NCBI GenBank assembly: GCA_027487685.1
Contig: JAIYDC010000091.1
Span: 1-64,000 of the forward strand
Reading direction: 5' to 3'
Source of the DNA: Pseudomonadota bacterium
GTDB taxonomy: Bacteria > Bdellovibrionota > Bacteriovoracia > Bacteriovoracales > Bacteriovoracaceae
Length of the DNA: 64,000 nucleotides
Below, in pieces: positions 42,463 through 51,243 of this stretch (positions are counted from its first letter, which is position 1; every line of letters begins with the position of its first letter). Both the position numbers and the translations under genes were made by a program. The notes below the pieces were generated by a model. It was not told the DNA's origin, did no database searches, and saw nothing but the letters and a program-made list of their open reading frames with translations.

Positions 42463-42517
42463 AACTGCCCTACTAAATTGGTGTTGATGGGTGTTGAGTT
42501 CGTCTTTGCGGGCAGTT
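42463..42517. repeat. Inverted AACTGCCC/GGGCAGTT pair, upstream of the zincin gene
   Basis: AACTGCCC (42463-42470) and GGGCAGTT (42510-42517) are perfect 8-bp inverted copies 39 bp apart. The left arm is followed by TACTAAATTGGTGTTG. The same AACTGCCCT-N-AAA-TGGTG block occurs at 60512 and, inverted, at 60681-60699. A shorter AGGGCAG occurs at 53157, before the che operon. This may be a regulator site or a small dispersed repeat. The rest of 42381-42710 holds nothing else recognisable. Confidence 0.45.
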
Positions 42518-42710
42518 AAGGTGAGAGAGTCATACTTATAATGCTTCAAACTTTAATGATCTAGATTGAGAGAATCTCTGGAAGGATTGAGATAAGTTTT
42601 CGAAATTATTATTCTTTTCTCAGGGCCATCACCAATTGTTGAGGCCAGTTCGAAACTTAAGATTTGGAAGGGCCGTTAAGGTCGGGCGCTTGGTTTCCGT
42701 TAAGTAGGAC

Positions 42711-42971
42711 ATGAAAGATAATCGCTGTTTCATATGCAAGTTTCGCCAGCAAACGACGACGATCGCATTTTACGACACCATTTATGACGGTGAGGGGAAC
42801 GGTCGTTTAATCGGTTTGTGCTACTCACACTCGGTTGAACTTTTTAAGGTTGGTCAGCGCAATTTCATCCTACGTCACAGGAATGTTCTCGCCAATACCT
42901 TTGGCTTTGAAGAAGACTCCGCTCTGGTTAGCGCTTTCAAACAAGGTCGGAAGGACATTGCCTGGTACTAG
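42711..42971 (+). CDS. Small CxxC protein of unknown function
   Basis: 86 residues. It starts MKDNRCFICKFRQQTTTIAF with a CxxC pair and has a later Cys/His in LIGLCYSHSVELF, so a single zinc knuckle (C-C-C-H) is likely. Cytoplasmic. It ends with 4 bp overlap against a small convergent lipoprotein gene. No family is recognised. Confidence 0.6.
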   Translation: MKDNRCFICKFRQQTTTIAFYDTIYDGEGNGRLIGLCYSHSVELFKVGQRNFILRHRNVLANTFGFEEDSALVSAFKQGRKDIAWY

Positions 42972-43162
42972 TCTGATTGCTTCGACGATTCTTCGTTGGC
43001 TTCCAGCGCCTTTGAGGAGCCTGCTCCCATCTCGAAGCGCTCTCGGGCATTAGGTCTGTTTGGGAAATTCTGCTCTCTGCTGGGATCTTGCTGCTCTTGG
43101 CCCCGATTACAGCCGAAGCTCGACAAGGCCAACACCGAAAGTATGGCAAATAAGATTTTCAT
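42968..43162 (-). CDS. Small lipoprotein
   Basis: 64 residues, lipoprotein signal MKILFAILSVLALSSFGC, then a charged Gln/Asn/Glu-rich tail (NRGQEQQDPSREQNF). RBS GGAGT lies six bases before the ATG. Unknown function. Confidence 0.65.
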   Translation of the reverse strand: MKILFAILSVLALSSFGCNRGQEQQDPSREQNFPNRPNARERFEMGAGSSKALEANEESSKQSD

Positions 43163-43350
43163 AAATACTCCGTTTTAACATTCATCCCAAACTCTAAAGA
43201 GGGCCTTGTACGTCATAAAAGTTTTATCATCCTGAAGCTAGACCAACGCTCTTACACGGTTCACTAAATCAAGGCCTGAATTTGGATTCGACTTTTCTCA
43301 AGGGTGTTAAGCTTCTCGCTGAGCTGTGGATTTTTCCAGGAGAGTTATCT

Positions 43351-43596
43351 ATGGGCAGTACCATTGAAGTCGTCTTCACCATGATTGGGATAAGCTTCTG
43401 GTTTTTATTCCCTGTTGGCATGTTTCTTTCAGTAAGCCGCCTAGACAAGGATACTGACCAGCTGGTCCGACTCCACCATGACCAGCATCATGAGGAAGAA
43501 GAGGAAGCTGTTCAAACTCGGCCTCCCTTCCGACCCGTTCCCTTTGACTGGCACCATCCGATCCATGTTTTTTGGGCGTGGATGCAGCACGAGTAG
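43351..43596 (+). CDS. Small membrane protein with a histidine-rich tail
   Basis: 81 residues from ATG 43351 (AGGAG upstream). One membrane segment (VVFTMIGISFWFLFPVGMFL), then LHHDQHHEEEEEAVQ and DWHHPIHVFWAWMQHE. The His/Glu-rich stretch could bind metal. No family is recognised. Confidence 0.6.
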   Translation: MGSTIEVVFTMIGISFWFLFPVGMFLSVSRLDKDTDQLVRLHHDQHHEEEEEAVQTRPPFRPVPFDWHHPIHVFWAWMQHE

Positions 43597-43671
43597 GATT
43601 GGTGAGCACGGGTCACCGCACATTGTGGTCTTAGCATACGCTTCCTATGATTGGACCCAAAGGAGTGCACC

Positions 43672-44781
43672 ATGAAAACTCACCTTCTGGTCCTTTCCTC
43701 TATCTTCTTCGGCTGTGCCTTTCGACCGGATACACCTTTGGTCCTCGATAAGAAAACAGTGGGACTCCTTCCAACTGAAGAGCAACCAGAGCTTATAGAG
43801 GTCGCACGCTTCCCCGGTGCCCAGGTGACCGGGGTCACGGTCACGGACGATGGACGAATGTTCGCGAATTTTCCGCGCTGGCGAGATAACGTTCTTTACT
43901 CAGTGGTCGAAGTGATGGCCGACGGGACTCACCGTCCCTACCCAGACGAGAACTGGAACCTCTGGACCGGAAAACCAGAAAAGAATAAGTTTACTTGCGT
44001 GCAATCGGTCTTTGCTCAAGGTCAACACCTCTACGTCCTTGATCCGAGTTCTCCCGAAATGAAAGGCGTGCTGGGGAGAGCGAAGCTCTTTCGTTTTGAT
44101 TTGCGATCTAATCAGCTAGATAAAACTTGGGAGTTTCCGGAGGAGGTGGCGCCGGTGAGGTCTTATCTCAACGACCTTCGCATCGATGATAAGAGAGGAA
44201 AGATCTACATCACTGACTCGGGCCTTGGTGGGATCGTTGTCCTAGACACAGCATCAGGAGAGGCGAGACGCTTCCTTGATAAGCATCCATCGACGAAATC
44301 AGAAAATGTCACACTGACTGTCGACAAGAAGGTTTTTGATCAGAGGATTCATTCCGACGGCATCGCCTTGTCTCCCATCGACGATAAACTGTATTATCAC
44401 GCTCTGACCGCCTATACTCTGTACCGCGTTCCCACCGACGCCCTTGATACGGCGGTACTGGATGAAACTAAACTCGTCAAGAGAGTGGAGAAGCTCGGAG
44501 TGACCCCGGCGCCGGATGGGATGATCTTCGACGACGCTGGTAATCTCTACATGGGCGACCTGGAGCGAAACGCCGTGTCTTACCGGACTCCGAACGGGGA
44601 GATGAAGATTTTGGTTCAGGATGAGAGGCTCAAGTGGCCCGACAGCTTTAGTATCGATCACAAAAGGCGGAATCTCGTTTTTACTGATTCGCTGCTGCTG
44701 GAGGCCGGAAGAGGAAGACCTGTGAATGAAATGACGTTCAAGATTTATAGGGTAGCGTTACCACCCCAGCGGTCGTTCTAG
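43672..44781 (+). CDS. Yellow/MRJP-like lipoprotein
   Basis: 369 residues from ATG 43672, with a lipoprotein signal (LSSIFFGC). The mature part is a six-bladed propeller of the major-royal-jelly/yellow family: VTGVTVTDDGRMFANFPRW, YLNDLRIDDKRGKIYITDSG, HSDGIALSPIDDKLYYHALT and DNLYMGDLERNAV-like repeats. This family is best known in insects and occurs in scattered bacteria, where its role is unclear. A lactonase-like or binding function is possible. Confidence 0.8.
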   Translation: MKTHLLVLSSIFFGCAFRPDTPLVLDKKTVGLLPTEEQPELIEVARFPGAQVTGVTVTDDGRMFANFPRWRDNVLYSVVEVMADGTHRPYPDENWNLWTGKPEKNKFTCVQSVFAQGQHLYVLDPSSPEMKGVLGRAKLFRFDLRSNQLDKTWEFPEEVAPVRSYLNDLRIDDKRGKIYITDSGLGGIVVLDTASGEARRFLDKHPSTKSENVTLTVDKKVFDQRIHSDGIALSPIDDKLYYHALTAYTLYRVPTDALDTAVLDETKLVKRVEKLGVTPAPDGMIFDDAGNLYMGDLERNAVSYRTPNGEMKILVQDERLKWPDSFSIDHKRRNLVFTDSLLLEAGRGRPVNEMTFKIYRVALPPQRSF

Positions 44782-45050
44782 TGGTCGGCTTCAGGCGAGA
44801 TGGCGGGAGCTACCGAAGGCCCAGCGACAGGGTCGGTAGAGCTTTTCTCTCTATTAGCATTCGGGGAAGAGCTCAAAGAACGTTCCATCACTTTGTTGGT
44901 ATCACGTGTACCCTCTTCTATGGGCCGGAGGTACGAAGTTTGAATCGCAGGGCCTCGGCCCTGGCAGTTGGCGCAGTCTTTACCTTGCACCAACTCGGCG
45001 GACACTATCATGAGCAACAGTGGCACAAGGTAAATGCTTTTCATCATCAA
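44778..45050 (-). CDS. Small exported protein
   Basis: 90 residues with a signal peptide (MMMKSIYLVPLLLMIVSAEL). A CANCQGRGP motif follows at once, then a Ser/Asn/Pro-rich tail. Its start overlaps the stop of the upstream Ser/Arg/Tyr-repeat protein gene (4 bp), so the two are coupled. Its stop overlaps the end of the yellow-like gene. Function unknown. Confidence 0.6.
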   Translation of the reverse strand: MMMKSIYLVPLLLMIVSAELVQGKDCANCQGRGPAIQTSYLRPIEEGTRDTNKVMERSLSSSPNANREKSSTDPVAGPSVAPAISPEADH

Positions 45051-45586
45051 TAGTATCCTCTTCTAGATGACGGATAATATCCTCTTCTTGAAGACGGATA
45101 ATACTCCCTTCTTGAAGACGAATACTGAATGGGAGTTTCGTACTCCGATCGAACGTGAGATCCTCGAGATGAAGGATTAGGGGTCGGCCAAGGGTTCGAT
45201 GGTCTGGAGGATGGTCGAGGTTTCTGCCCGAAATGAGTGGAGCGAGAAGAGGTGTAAGTTGTTTGGCGCTGGTTTCTAGATGAGCTATAGGCGACTAGTC
45301 CCCGCAGATCACCCTGTATTCGTCCTGCTTGGAGGCACCTTTCCATATCATGTCTGATTAGATTTCCTTGGTACATTCGAATGAAACAGCCCATTCCCGT
45401 AGTCGTCTGTCGAGTGAAATACTGGCCTTGAGGAGGTTCTGCTACCGCGCTAATCGATTGAAGATTTTCCGTCAGAACACTCAGCGTTTCTGGTGGACAA
45501 TCATCGTCTTTCAATTCCGCCCGACTCTCGAAAGCGATAACAAGAGAGAAGAGTGATATCGCTCGCGCAAAGTTTTTAAACAGCAT
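45047..45586 (-). CDS. Exported protein with a tandem-repeat Tyr/Ser/Arg tail
   Basis: 179 residues from ATG 45586, chosen because GGAGG lies five bases upstream. After a signal peptide (ends ESRA) comes a domain with three or four cysteines (DDDCPPETLSVL, GMGCFIRMY, ERCLQAG). The second half is low-complexity Ser/Arg/Pro. The end is built from YYPSSRRG units, encoded by three 24-bp tandem repeats at about 45049-45120. Such tails often bind polymers or the cell surface. No family is recognised. Confidence 0.65.
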   Translation of the reverse strand: MLFKNFARAISLFSLVIAFESRAELKDDDCPPETLSVLTENLQSISAVAEPPQGQYFTRQTTTGMGCFIRMYQGNLIRHDMERCLQAGRIQGDLRGLVAYSSSRNQRQTTYTSSRSTHFGQKPRPSSRPSNPWPTPNPSSRGSHVRSEYETPIQYSSSRREYYPSSRRGYYPSSRRGYY

Positions 45587-45628
45587 ATGATCCTCCATAA
45601 GACATTTCGGTGACTTTGTTCTTTTTAT

Positions 45629-46792
45629 TTAACGCTTTCGCGGGGCGGACGTCTTTTCAGGGACCTTCGTGATCATTACCTCGTTACAGCCTTTGGCCAT
45701 CAGGTCTTTTTCACACGTTTCTAGGGTCTCTATGGTCCTGACTATTCCCGCTCCCACTTCCCTGGCCCACTCTTCTTCGGTATGGCCCAAATCCTGGTTC
45801 ATTTCCCGGAGGATCGGAGCCGGGAGACCGAGGCTCATCAGGAACTCATCCATCATGAGGCGAGAAGTCCGACCGTTGCCAGTGTCGAAGGGATGAATCG
45901 CTACCAGCCAGCGCTGCGCCCTGGCCGCGAGAAGAATGGGGTCCTGCTCTTTTTGGCCACTTGCTAAGAAGCCTATCTGGACGTTAGTCTCACTGACCCA
46001 GCTGTCGACGAGACCTGGCAGGGCAGCGGCGTCAGGGTATGTAATGTAGCCACACCGGTAGCGTTTTCCATCGGCCTCGTAGCTCTGTTGAGGATCCTTC
46101 GTCACTGGCCAGAAGGCGGGGTCTGAGTAGTGATAGAGATCCTGTCGGAATTTTTTCTGAAAGCTCGCTGGCCGCTCTTCAAGGCACTGAGTGTTGCGCC
46201 AACCGATGATCTTCGGTATCTCGAAACTTTCAATCGTCCGTGCCTGCTTGTCATCAATAGCGTATCGCTTTTCCATCGCCCGACCGATCTCTTGGGATGA
46301 ACGGCGAAGTGCACCGGAAGCGGGGCCAGGGGTGCTTTGGGCGTTAAGCTCCAGGAGTTGCTCCATCGATAAATGGGGGAGGACCTCCGCTGCGAGATTG
46401 TGATTGGCACTGATCATTGTTTTAATCGCCGCCCTGGCCCAGCTGTCCCATGTTTCAGGTGCCGGTTCATAGATCACGGCCGGATTGACTACGGTGCCTT
46501 GAGATTGCGCCACCTCTTGCTCCCAATCGTAACGATCAATAAAGCGCGGGGCGAAGACGTTGGCAATCAGGTCCGGGTTTGAGACGCCTTTTTTGACTAG
46601 CTGGTAACGAACCCGGTGGTAGCGCCGGGAAAGGTCGCACAGGTTATTTTTAGAGTCAGGCAGGTAGGTACTCGTTGGTGAATTACGCAGGAACGGGGAG
46701 CAGGGCACAGTCGTCCCACTTGTGCGTGGTGCCTGAGAGCAGGCGGAAATGACAAGAAGGCAAAGACCCGATGAGACAAAGGTTTTTTTCAT
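45629..46792 (-). CDS. Lipoprotein with a Fic domain
   Basis: 387 residues. The N-terminus is a lipoprotein signal (MKKTFVSSGLCLLVISAC). The C-terminal third has the complete Fic core HPFDTGNGRTSR (HPFx[D/E]GNGRxxR), followed by LMMDEFLMSLGLPAP. Fic enzymes usually transfer AMP from ATP to hydroxyl side chains, and most are cytoplasmic or injected. An exported, lipid-anchored form has no obvious ATP supply, so it may use another nucleotide donor or act inside a target cell. No inhibitory helix motif ([S/T]xxxE[G/N]) is evident to me. Cysteines in the mature part (SNCLEE-like, TCEKDLMAKGC) suggest disulfides. Confidence 0.8.
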   Translation of the reverse strand: MKKTFVSSGLCLLVISACSQAPRTSGTTVPCSPFLRNSPTSTYLPDSKNNLCDLSRRYHRVRYQLVKKGVSNPDLIANVFAPRFIDRYDWEQEVAQSQGTVVNPAVIYEPAPETWDSWARAAIKTMISANHNLAAEVLPHLSMEQLLELNAQSTPGPASGALRRSSQEIGRAMEKRYAIDDKQARTIESFEIPKIIGWRNTQCLEERPASFQKKFRQDLYHYSDPAFWPVTKDPQQSYEADGKRYRCGYITYPDAAALPGLVDSWVSETNVQIGFLASGQKEQDPILLAARAQRWLVAIHPFDTGNGRTSRLMMDEFLMSLGLPAPILREMNQDLGHTEEEWAREVGAGIVRTIETLETCEKDLMAKGCNEVMITKVPEKTSAPRKR

Positions 46793-46902
46793 AGGCGAGG
46801 TATCCTCGATTAAAGCGGTTGATTTAACTATTATGAATGAATTCTATAAATCCTGTTATTATTTTGGGGCAGAGTATTTCTTTTATTGTTCCGAGGTGGA
46901 GC

Positions 46903-47883
46903 TTGAAGTACCGAGTCCTGGCCTTTCTTTATTTGCGCTCCACGCACTCTCTCGAAGCCTTACTTTCCCCTATACAGAAGCGCCGACAAAAACAATCAAC
47001 TATTTCTGACTGGGAAATCTTCCGCTCGATACCTACGGACGTCTTCATTGGCGACGTCGGATCGGTCCCTAAATATGCTGACCGCGAGGCCACGGACACA
47101 CCACCGGAGGTGCAGGGGCATGTGGCCTTCTTGGCGCGAAAGAAGACTTCCGATTGGCCTGGCCATGGAGCATTCTGATCCTAATGAGCTCGAGAAAGCT
47201 CTGGTCTTTCTCCACGATGCCGGAGTTCAGCGCTTTATTCTGCTGCTAGACCTTCCAGGTGAAGACAAGGCAAAGAGTAAAGTTCTTCTACCTTGGCCGC
47301 CCTCTGCGGAAAGTTCAGCTTTTGGTTTCGTGAACCATACCCGAAGTTTTTCATGGGGTAATCTTCCATTTAGTACTTCCCCACTTGTTCAGAGTGAGCG
47401 CGGACGTCGCTTCGTGACTTTTTTCGAGGGTAGGTCCGCGCTGGAGACATCACTTTTTGAAGCGGCCGGCAGCACCTCACGCATGGAGCGTTTAGTCTCC
47501 ATTATACAAAGGAGTGACGATGCGCTTAACCGGAAGGACAATCCTACCTCCTTCGGACTTTGTCCTGCGAACGGAGCGTGCCTCGGTAATCAAGTTATCG
47601 TGAGTGCAGGGCCAAATCTTAAGGGGGGACGAGTTCTAGGGCCGGGGTTCCCAGGTGACGAGACAAGATCTACCGTGAGCCTCCAGATCGCTGTCGAAAA
47701 GCCTCGCCTCTCAGAACATCAGTTCTTCCTCAAGCAGGAGGTTGCCGAGTGATTTTCGATATCGTGATAGATGGCCAGCCCTTTACCCCGCTTCGCCAGA
47801 TTAACGGTCTTCGACTTCACGTCGCTCTGGTTTTACGAAAAGAGGGGAGTATTTTTGTAAATCCTGAAATGGCATCGGAATAA
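46903..47883 (+). pseudogene. Decayed copy of the downstream 661-residue secreted-protein gene
   Basis: Begins at TTG 46903 (GAGGTGGAGC before it). Frame one encodes TDVFIGDVGSVPKYAD and HVAFLARKKTSDW, then an extra base near 47157 moves the homology to the next frame: LEKALVFLHDAGVQRFILLL, FGFVNHTRSFSWG, FGLCPANGACLGNQVIVSAG. The matching parts of the intact neighbour are RRFVLFTEMRG, VNHSESFTWKG and CTQYGACVGDEVLAISGGEV. A final piece, 47749-47883, reads VIFDIVIDGQPFTPLRQING and matches the neighbour's last 50 residues (ILFGIVTDHRPFTQRHLIQA). About 350 residues in between are deleted. Confidence 0.7.
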
Positions 47884-47942
47884 AAACTACGTCAAAGTCA
47901 CTTCCATACCCATGGGAGAAGTTTGTTTTCTACGGAGATAAC

Positions 47943-49928
47943 ATGAGTTTAAATTGGTTTTACCTGATGATTTTGGCATCAACCTCTTTGAGGGTCGGTT
48001 TTGTTCATAGTTCTGTGTCAAATCTCAATGATCTGACCCTCATGGGTCGGGTTTTCATCGGGGCTTCGGAAACGGTGAAGCGTCTCACCGCTGCCAATGA
48101 TTCCTATTATCCTCCGGACATAATTGCTCCGGGCGCCACTTATTTTGCTCACCGTAAGTACGATGACTGGCGTTTAGTCGTCGATGCTAAGAACGCTGGA
48201 GAACTCCACGACCTTCTTAATATGCTTTACCAGCGGGGAGCGAGGCGCTTCGTTCTCTTCACAGAGATGCGGGGAAGCCTGCGGAAAGACCAATACCATT
48301 TACCGATGCTAATGCAGTCCAGGGTCCCCTTCCTTGCTGTTAACCATAGCGAGAGTTTTACCTGGAAGGGAGCGAAATTTTCTCGTGCTCAAGTTTCATT
48401 CATCAATGATCAAATACGAGTGTTTAAGAATTTTGCAGAAACACACGCCGTGATGGAGACCTCGGCGATCGCTGCATCCGATCTGAGTTCTGGGGTAGAC
48501 GATCTCGTCCGCGTCGCCCTAGATGGACCATCAATGACGGATCCGAATACATTCCCCCCCTCTTATGATCCTTGTACCCAGTACGGCGCTTGCGTTGGAG
48601 ATGAGGTTCTTGCAATTTCTGGCGGTGAGGTAGTTCAAGGGAAAGTGGCCCTCATAGGCTTCCGCGGGGCAAAGAAAAAAGATGAAGTGATGTTAGGAGT
48701 TGCTCTCCGGAATCAAAAGACCGGCGGGCTTGAATGGCATTCTCCCGGCGATGTAGCCGAGTCCACACCGGGTATTTGTCGTCCCATGCTATCCCCATAC
48801 TGTGTGAATGCAGAAGTTGCAGTAGGTCTTGAGTCCGATGTTCATGCCCGAATCAAAGGTGTCTTCTCTGATTCTGATCGAGTTATTCTCGAACAAGCAG
48901 GTAAGTATCAAATCGCTGAAAGAGGTTCGCTGAAACCTCTCACACCTCTACCGATTCTCCCAAAACTGATGAGCGGTCAGGTTAAAACGATTCTTCCGCG
49001 TGAGGATCTTAGTCTCAGGGAGCTTTTGGTTGAATGGGTCCCTCGTGAGATAAAACGAAAGGGAGAATTCCTCAATCCATGGGCCGCTTGCTCCGAGCCG
49101 CGGCTTCAGGATCACCCGCAGCCTCTTACTGCAGACGGAACTCCTGTGAACGCCTGTGTCGCCGATACTCTTTACTACTGGGGAGAACCGGCCTATGTGG
49201 ATTCTTTGAAGGAGCGATCTCGGGCGCGAGATTGGCGGCAACTCATTGATGGAGATCCTGGACTCTATCTTGTGACCTCACCGGCCTCAACCTTTGGTTA
49301 CGGATCTGTAGATGGATCCGGAGGTCTGGCCGTTCGTATCAAACTGCGGCCAGGAGTTAAGTACAAATTGACTCACTACGATCCCAGTGTGTTTGAGCCA
49401 GTTCCCTTCCGTGCCGTCACGGTTGATACGGTTGAGATTCGACAGTTAAATAGGCCTGGGTGCTCTCAGTTTCCGGCAAATGAGGTGCACGATACAGTCT
49501 ATCTTCGCTACTGGAGCTACCGAGAACCGCCTCGGAAGGAGCATCCCAAGGGGGTCCATGACGGAGGTCTTGAGTACGTCATTTGCTCGATGAATGTGAT
49601 CGAGTCCTGGAGCTATGGGACACGGGACTTCTATGACGAATTTGTACGGGACACCCGGCGCTTCGTTGAAGGATGGGATCTACCCGGAGCTCCGAGTTAC
49701 ATCCGCCGACGAGAGAGCGACGGAAAGACCCGACCGATACTTTTTGGTATAGTGACCGATCACCGTCCCTTTACCCAGCGCCACCTGATCCAGGCCCTTA
49801 AGCTCCAGCTGGATTTAGCAGCAACCGGGCGGGGACAAGTCTTTTTGAACCCTCATGGGGGTAACAGTAAAGAGCTTCGGAGACGGCACTTTAAAACAGC
49901 TACCCCTAGTTGGTTCAATCCGCGCTAG
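47943..49928 (+). CDS. Large exported protein of an unrecognised two-copy family
   Basis: 661 residues with a signal peptide (about 1-23). The N-terminal and C-terminal ends each hold an alpha/beta unit of similar plan: LVVDAKNAGELHDLLNMLYQ-RGARRFVLF and ILFGIVTDHRPFTQRHLIQA-GRGQVFLNP. Both faintly resemble ExbD/TolR periplasmic domains. The centre has cysteines (YDPCTQYGACVGDE, TPGICRPMLSPYCVNAE, CVADTLYYW) and a Tyr/Trp-rich region (YLRYWSYREPPRKEHP). RBS CGGAGATAAC. It lies directly after its decayed copy. No family is recognised. Confidence 0.65.
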   Translation: MSLNWFYLMILASTSLRVGFVHSSVSNLNDLTLMGRVFIGASETVKRLTAANDSYYPPDIIAPGATYFAHRKYDDWRLVVDAKNAGELHDLLNMLYQRGARRFVLFTEMRGSLRKDQYHLPMLMQSRVPFLAVNHSESFTWKGAKFSRAQVSFINDQIRVFKNFAETHAVMETSAIAASDLSSGVDDLVRVALDGPSMTDPNTFPPSYDPCTQYGACVGDEVLAISGGEVVQGKVALIGFRGAKKKDEVMLGVALRNQKTGGLEWHSPGDVAESTPGICRPMLSPYCVNAEVAVGLESDVHARIKGVFSDSDRVILEQAGKYQIAERGSLKPLTPLPILPKLMSGQVKTILPREDLSLRELLVEWVPREIKRKGEFLNPWAACSEPRLQDHPQPLTADGTPVNACVADTLYYWGEPAYVDSLKERSRARDWRQLIDGDPGLYLVTSPASTFGYGSVDGSGGLAVRIKLRPGVKYKLTHYDPSVFEPVPFRAVTVDTVEIRQLNRPGCSQFPANEVHDTVYLRYWSYREPPRKEHPKGVHDGGLEYVICSMNVIESWSYGTRDFYDEFVRDTRRFVEGWDLPGAPSYIRRRESDGKTRPILFGIVTDHRPFTQRHLIQALKLQLDLAATGRGQVFLNPHGGNSKELRRRHFKTATPSWFNPR

Positions 49929-50210
49929 GCCTTAAGCACCAAAACACCACCTTCGGTGCGCCAGGTACCGGTTCCATCTCCGAGGTTTGGCAAGTCGTAA
50001 TAGAACCGGCCATCCTGATAGAGTGCTAATTGGATAGGGTAAGTGCTGTTGATAATTGACTTATCCAGCGTGAGGTTTGGATCTTCTAGGAGCGCCTTTT
50101 GATTTATGTATCTTGGCATGGCCTCAGGTGCCAGCTGGTAGAGCTTTCCGGAGGATATTTTGCCGCAACCGGCAACGAAAACTAAAACAAGTAACGACGA
50201 GTATCTTCAT
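49925..50210 (-). pseudogene. Frameshifted small lipoprotein gene
   Basis: The long frame reads LLVLVFVAGCGKISSGKLYQ then LAPEAMPRYINQKALLEDPN and continues to QDGRFYYDLPNLGDGTGTWR: a clear lipoprotein signal (VAGC) and body, but with no start codon in frame because a stop lies just upstream. The ATG at 50210 (MKIL) is one base out of frame; inserting one base near 50197 joins them. The 64-codon frame starting inside at 50119 lacks the signal and is probably not the true product. It follows mnmH by 13 bp. Confidence 0.45.
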
Positions 50211-50223
50211 AAGAAAAGGGTAG

Positions 50224-51243
50224 CTAATGTGACTGGAAATAGGCAAGGACGTCTTTTGGACTTCCCTGGAAAACAACTTTGTCCTGATTGTTTCGAAGGT
50301 CCTTTCTGTAGAGCGGGTCATAATACTCATGAAGGAGAGTTCGAATCCAGGTTTCATGCCAGCGCAGCTCTGCGCCTTGAGCGAATGCCCGACTTATCTC
50401 ATTGGCGAGAAGTCCTGTCTTAGAGGCCCCGAGCTTTTTCTCGATCCGCGCCAGGTTGGTTAGAAAAAAAACGGCGCCAGCGTCTTTAACGTAATCCTCG
50501 AAGATGTTCTGGAGCCGCTCCTCCTCAGATACTTCTAGGATGACAAGAGGAGAGCTTCTGAGGTGGGCAAAAAAACGCCTTGGCAATCCCAGGCGACCTA
50601 GTGTCACGCTCTCATCTTCTACCACGAGCCGTGATCCTGCCGCTTCCAGAAGGTGCAGAGCAATGTTGTTCTCGAAGGTAATCTGTGCTGGTTGATTGCC
50701 TCGAGGGCCGAAGGCCGAGCCCCGGTGATTCGCAAGGCCCTCCAGGTCGAGAAATGAATCTGTTTGTATTAAAACGCGAGTCTTACCACTGCCAGTCAGG
50801 CCGCCGATGCGCACGAGGGGAGGCAGAGGCGCCTCATCGAGCCACGAGAGAAAAAATTTTCTTAAGTTCTTATAACCCCCAGGTATCGGACGCTTGGTGA
50901 TCCCTCGCTCCTGAATCCACTGGCAGCTGATCTGAGAGCGAAGTCCACCCCGGAAGCAGAAGACCTCTGCCTCTTTGTGTTCAGTCAAAAACTGGCACCA
51001 GCGCTGGATACGATCCTCTTTCACCTGGCCGGAGACCAGCTCATGGCCTAAGTGGATTGCCGCTTCCTGACCTTGTTCTTTATAGGTCGTTCCGACTCGC
51101 GCACGCTCCTCATCGGTCATGATAGGAAGATTGACGGAATAAGGAATAGATCCTTCCGCAAACTCCACCGGTGATCGTACGTCGATTAGGGGAGTCTTTC
51201 GAAGGAAAAGCTGCTGCAGCTCGGTGTCACTCCAAGTAGACAT
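50224..51243 (-). CDS. mnmH: tRNA 2-selenouridine synthase (SelU/MnmH)
   Basis: 339 residues. An N-terminal rhodanese domain (PLIDVRSPVEFAEGSIPYSV) carries the catalytic Cys in EVFCFRGGLRSQISC, and a P-loop domain follows (RIGGLTGSGKTRVLI). It replaces sulfur by selenium in the wobble 2-thiouridine of some tRNAs, through a geranylated intermediate, using selenophosphate. It overlaps selD by 17 bp, an operon that makes and spends selenophosphate. No SelA/SelB or tRNA-Sec is in the window. Confidence 0.93.
   Translation of the reverse strand: MSTWSDTELQQLFLRKTPLIDVRSPVEFAEGSIPYSVNLPIMTDEERARVGTTYKEQGQEAAIHLGHELVSGQVKEDRIQRWCQFLTEHKEAEVFCFRGGLRSQISCQWIQERGITKRPIPGGYKNLRKFFLSWLDEAPLPPLVRIGGLTGSGKTRVLIQTDSFLDLEGLANHRGSAFGPRGNQPAQITFENNIALHLLEAAGSRLVVEDESVTLGRLGLPRRFFAHLRSSPLVILEVSEEERLQNIFEDYVKDAGAVFFLTNLARIEKKLGASKTGLLANEISRAFAQGAELRWHETWIRTLLHEYYDPLYRKDLRNNQDKVVFQGSPKDVLAYFQSH

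Noticed and set aside
50335-50350. tRNA T-loop-like GTTCGAATCC
   Set aside because: It lies within the mnmH coding sequence and no cloverleaf can be built around it.
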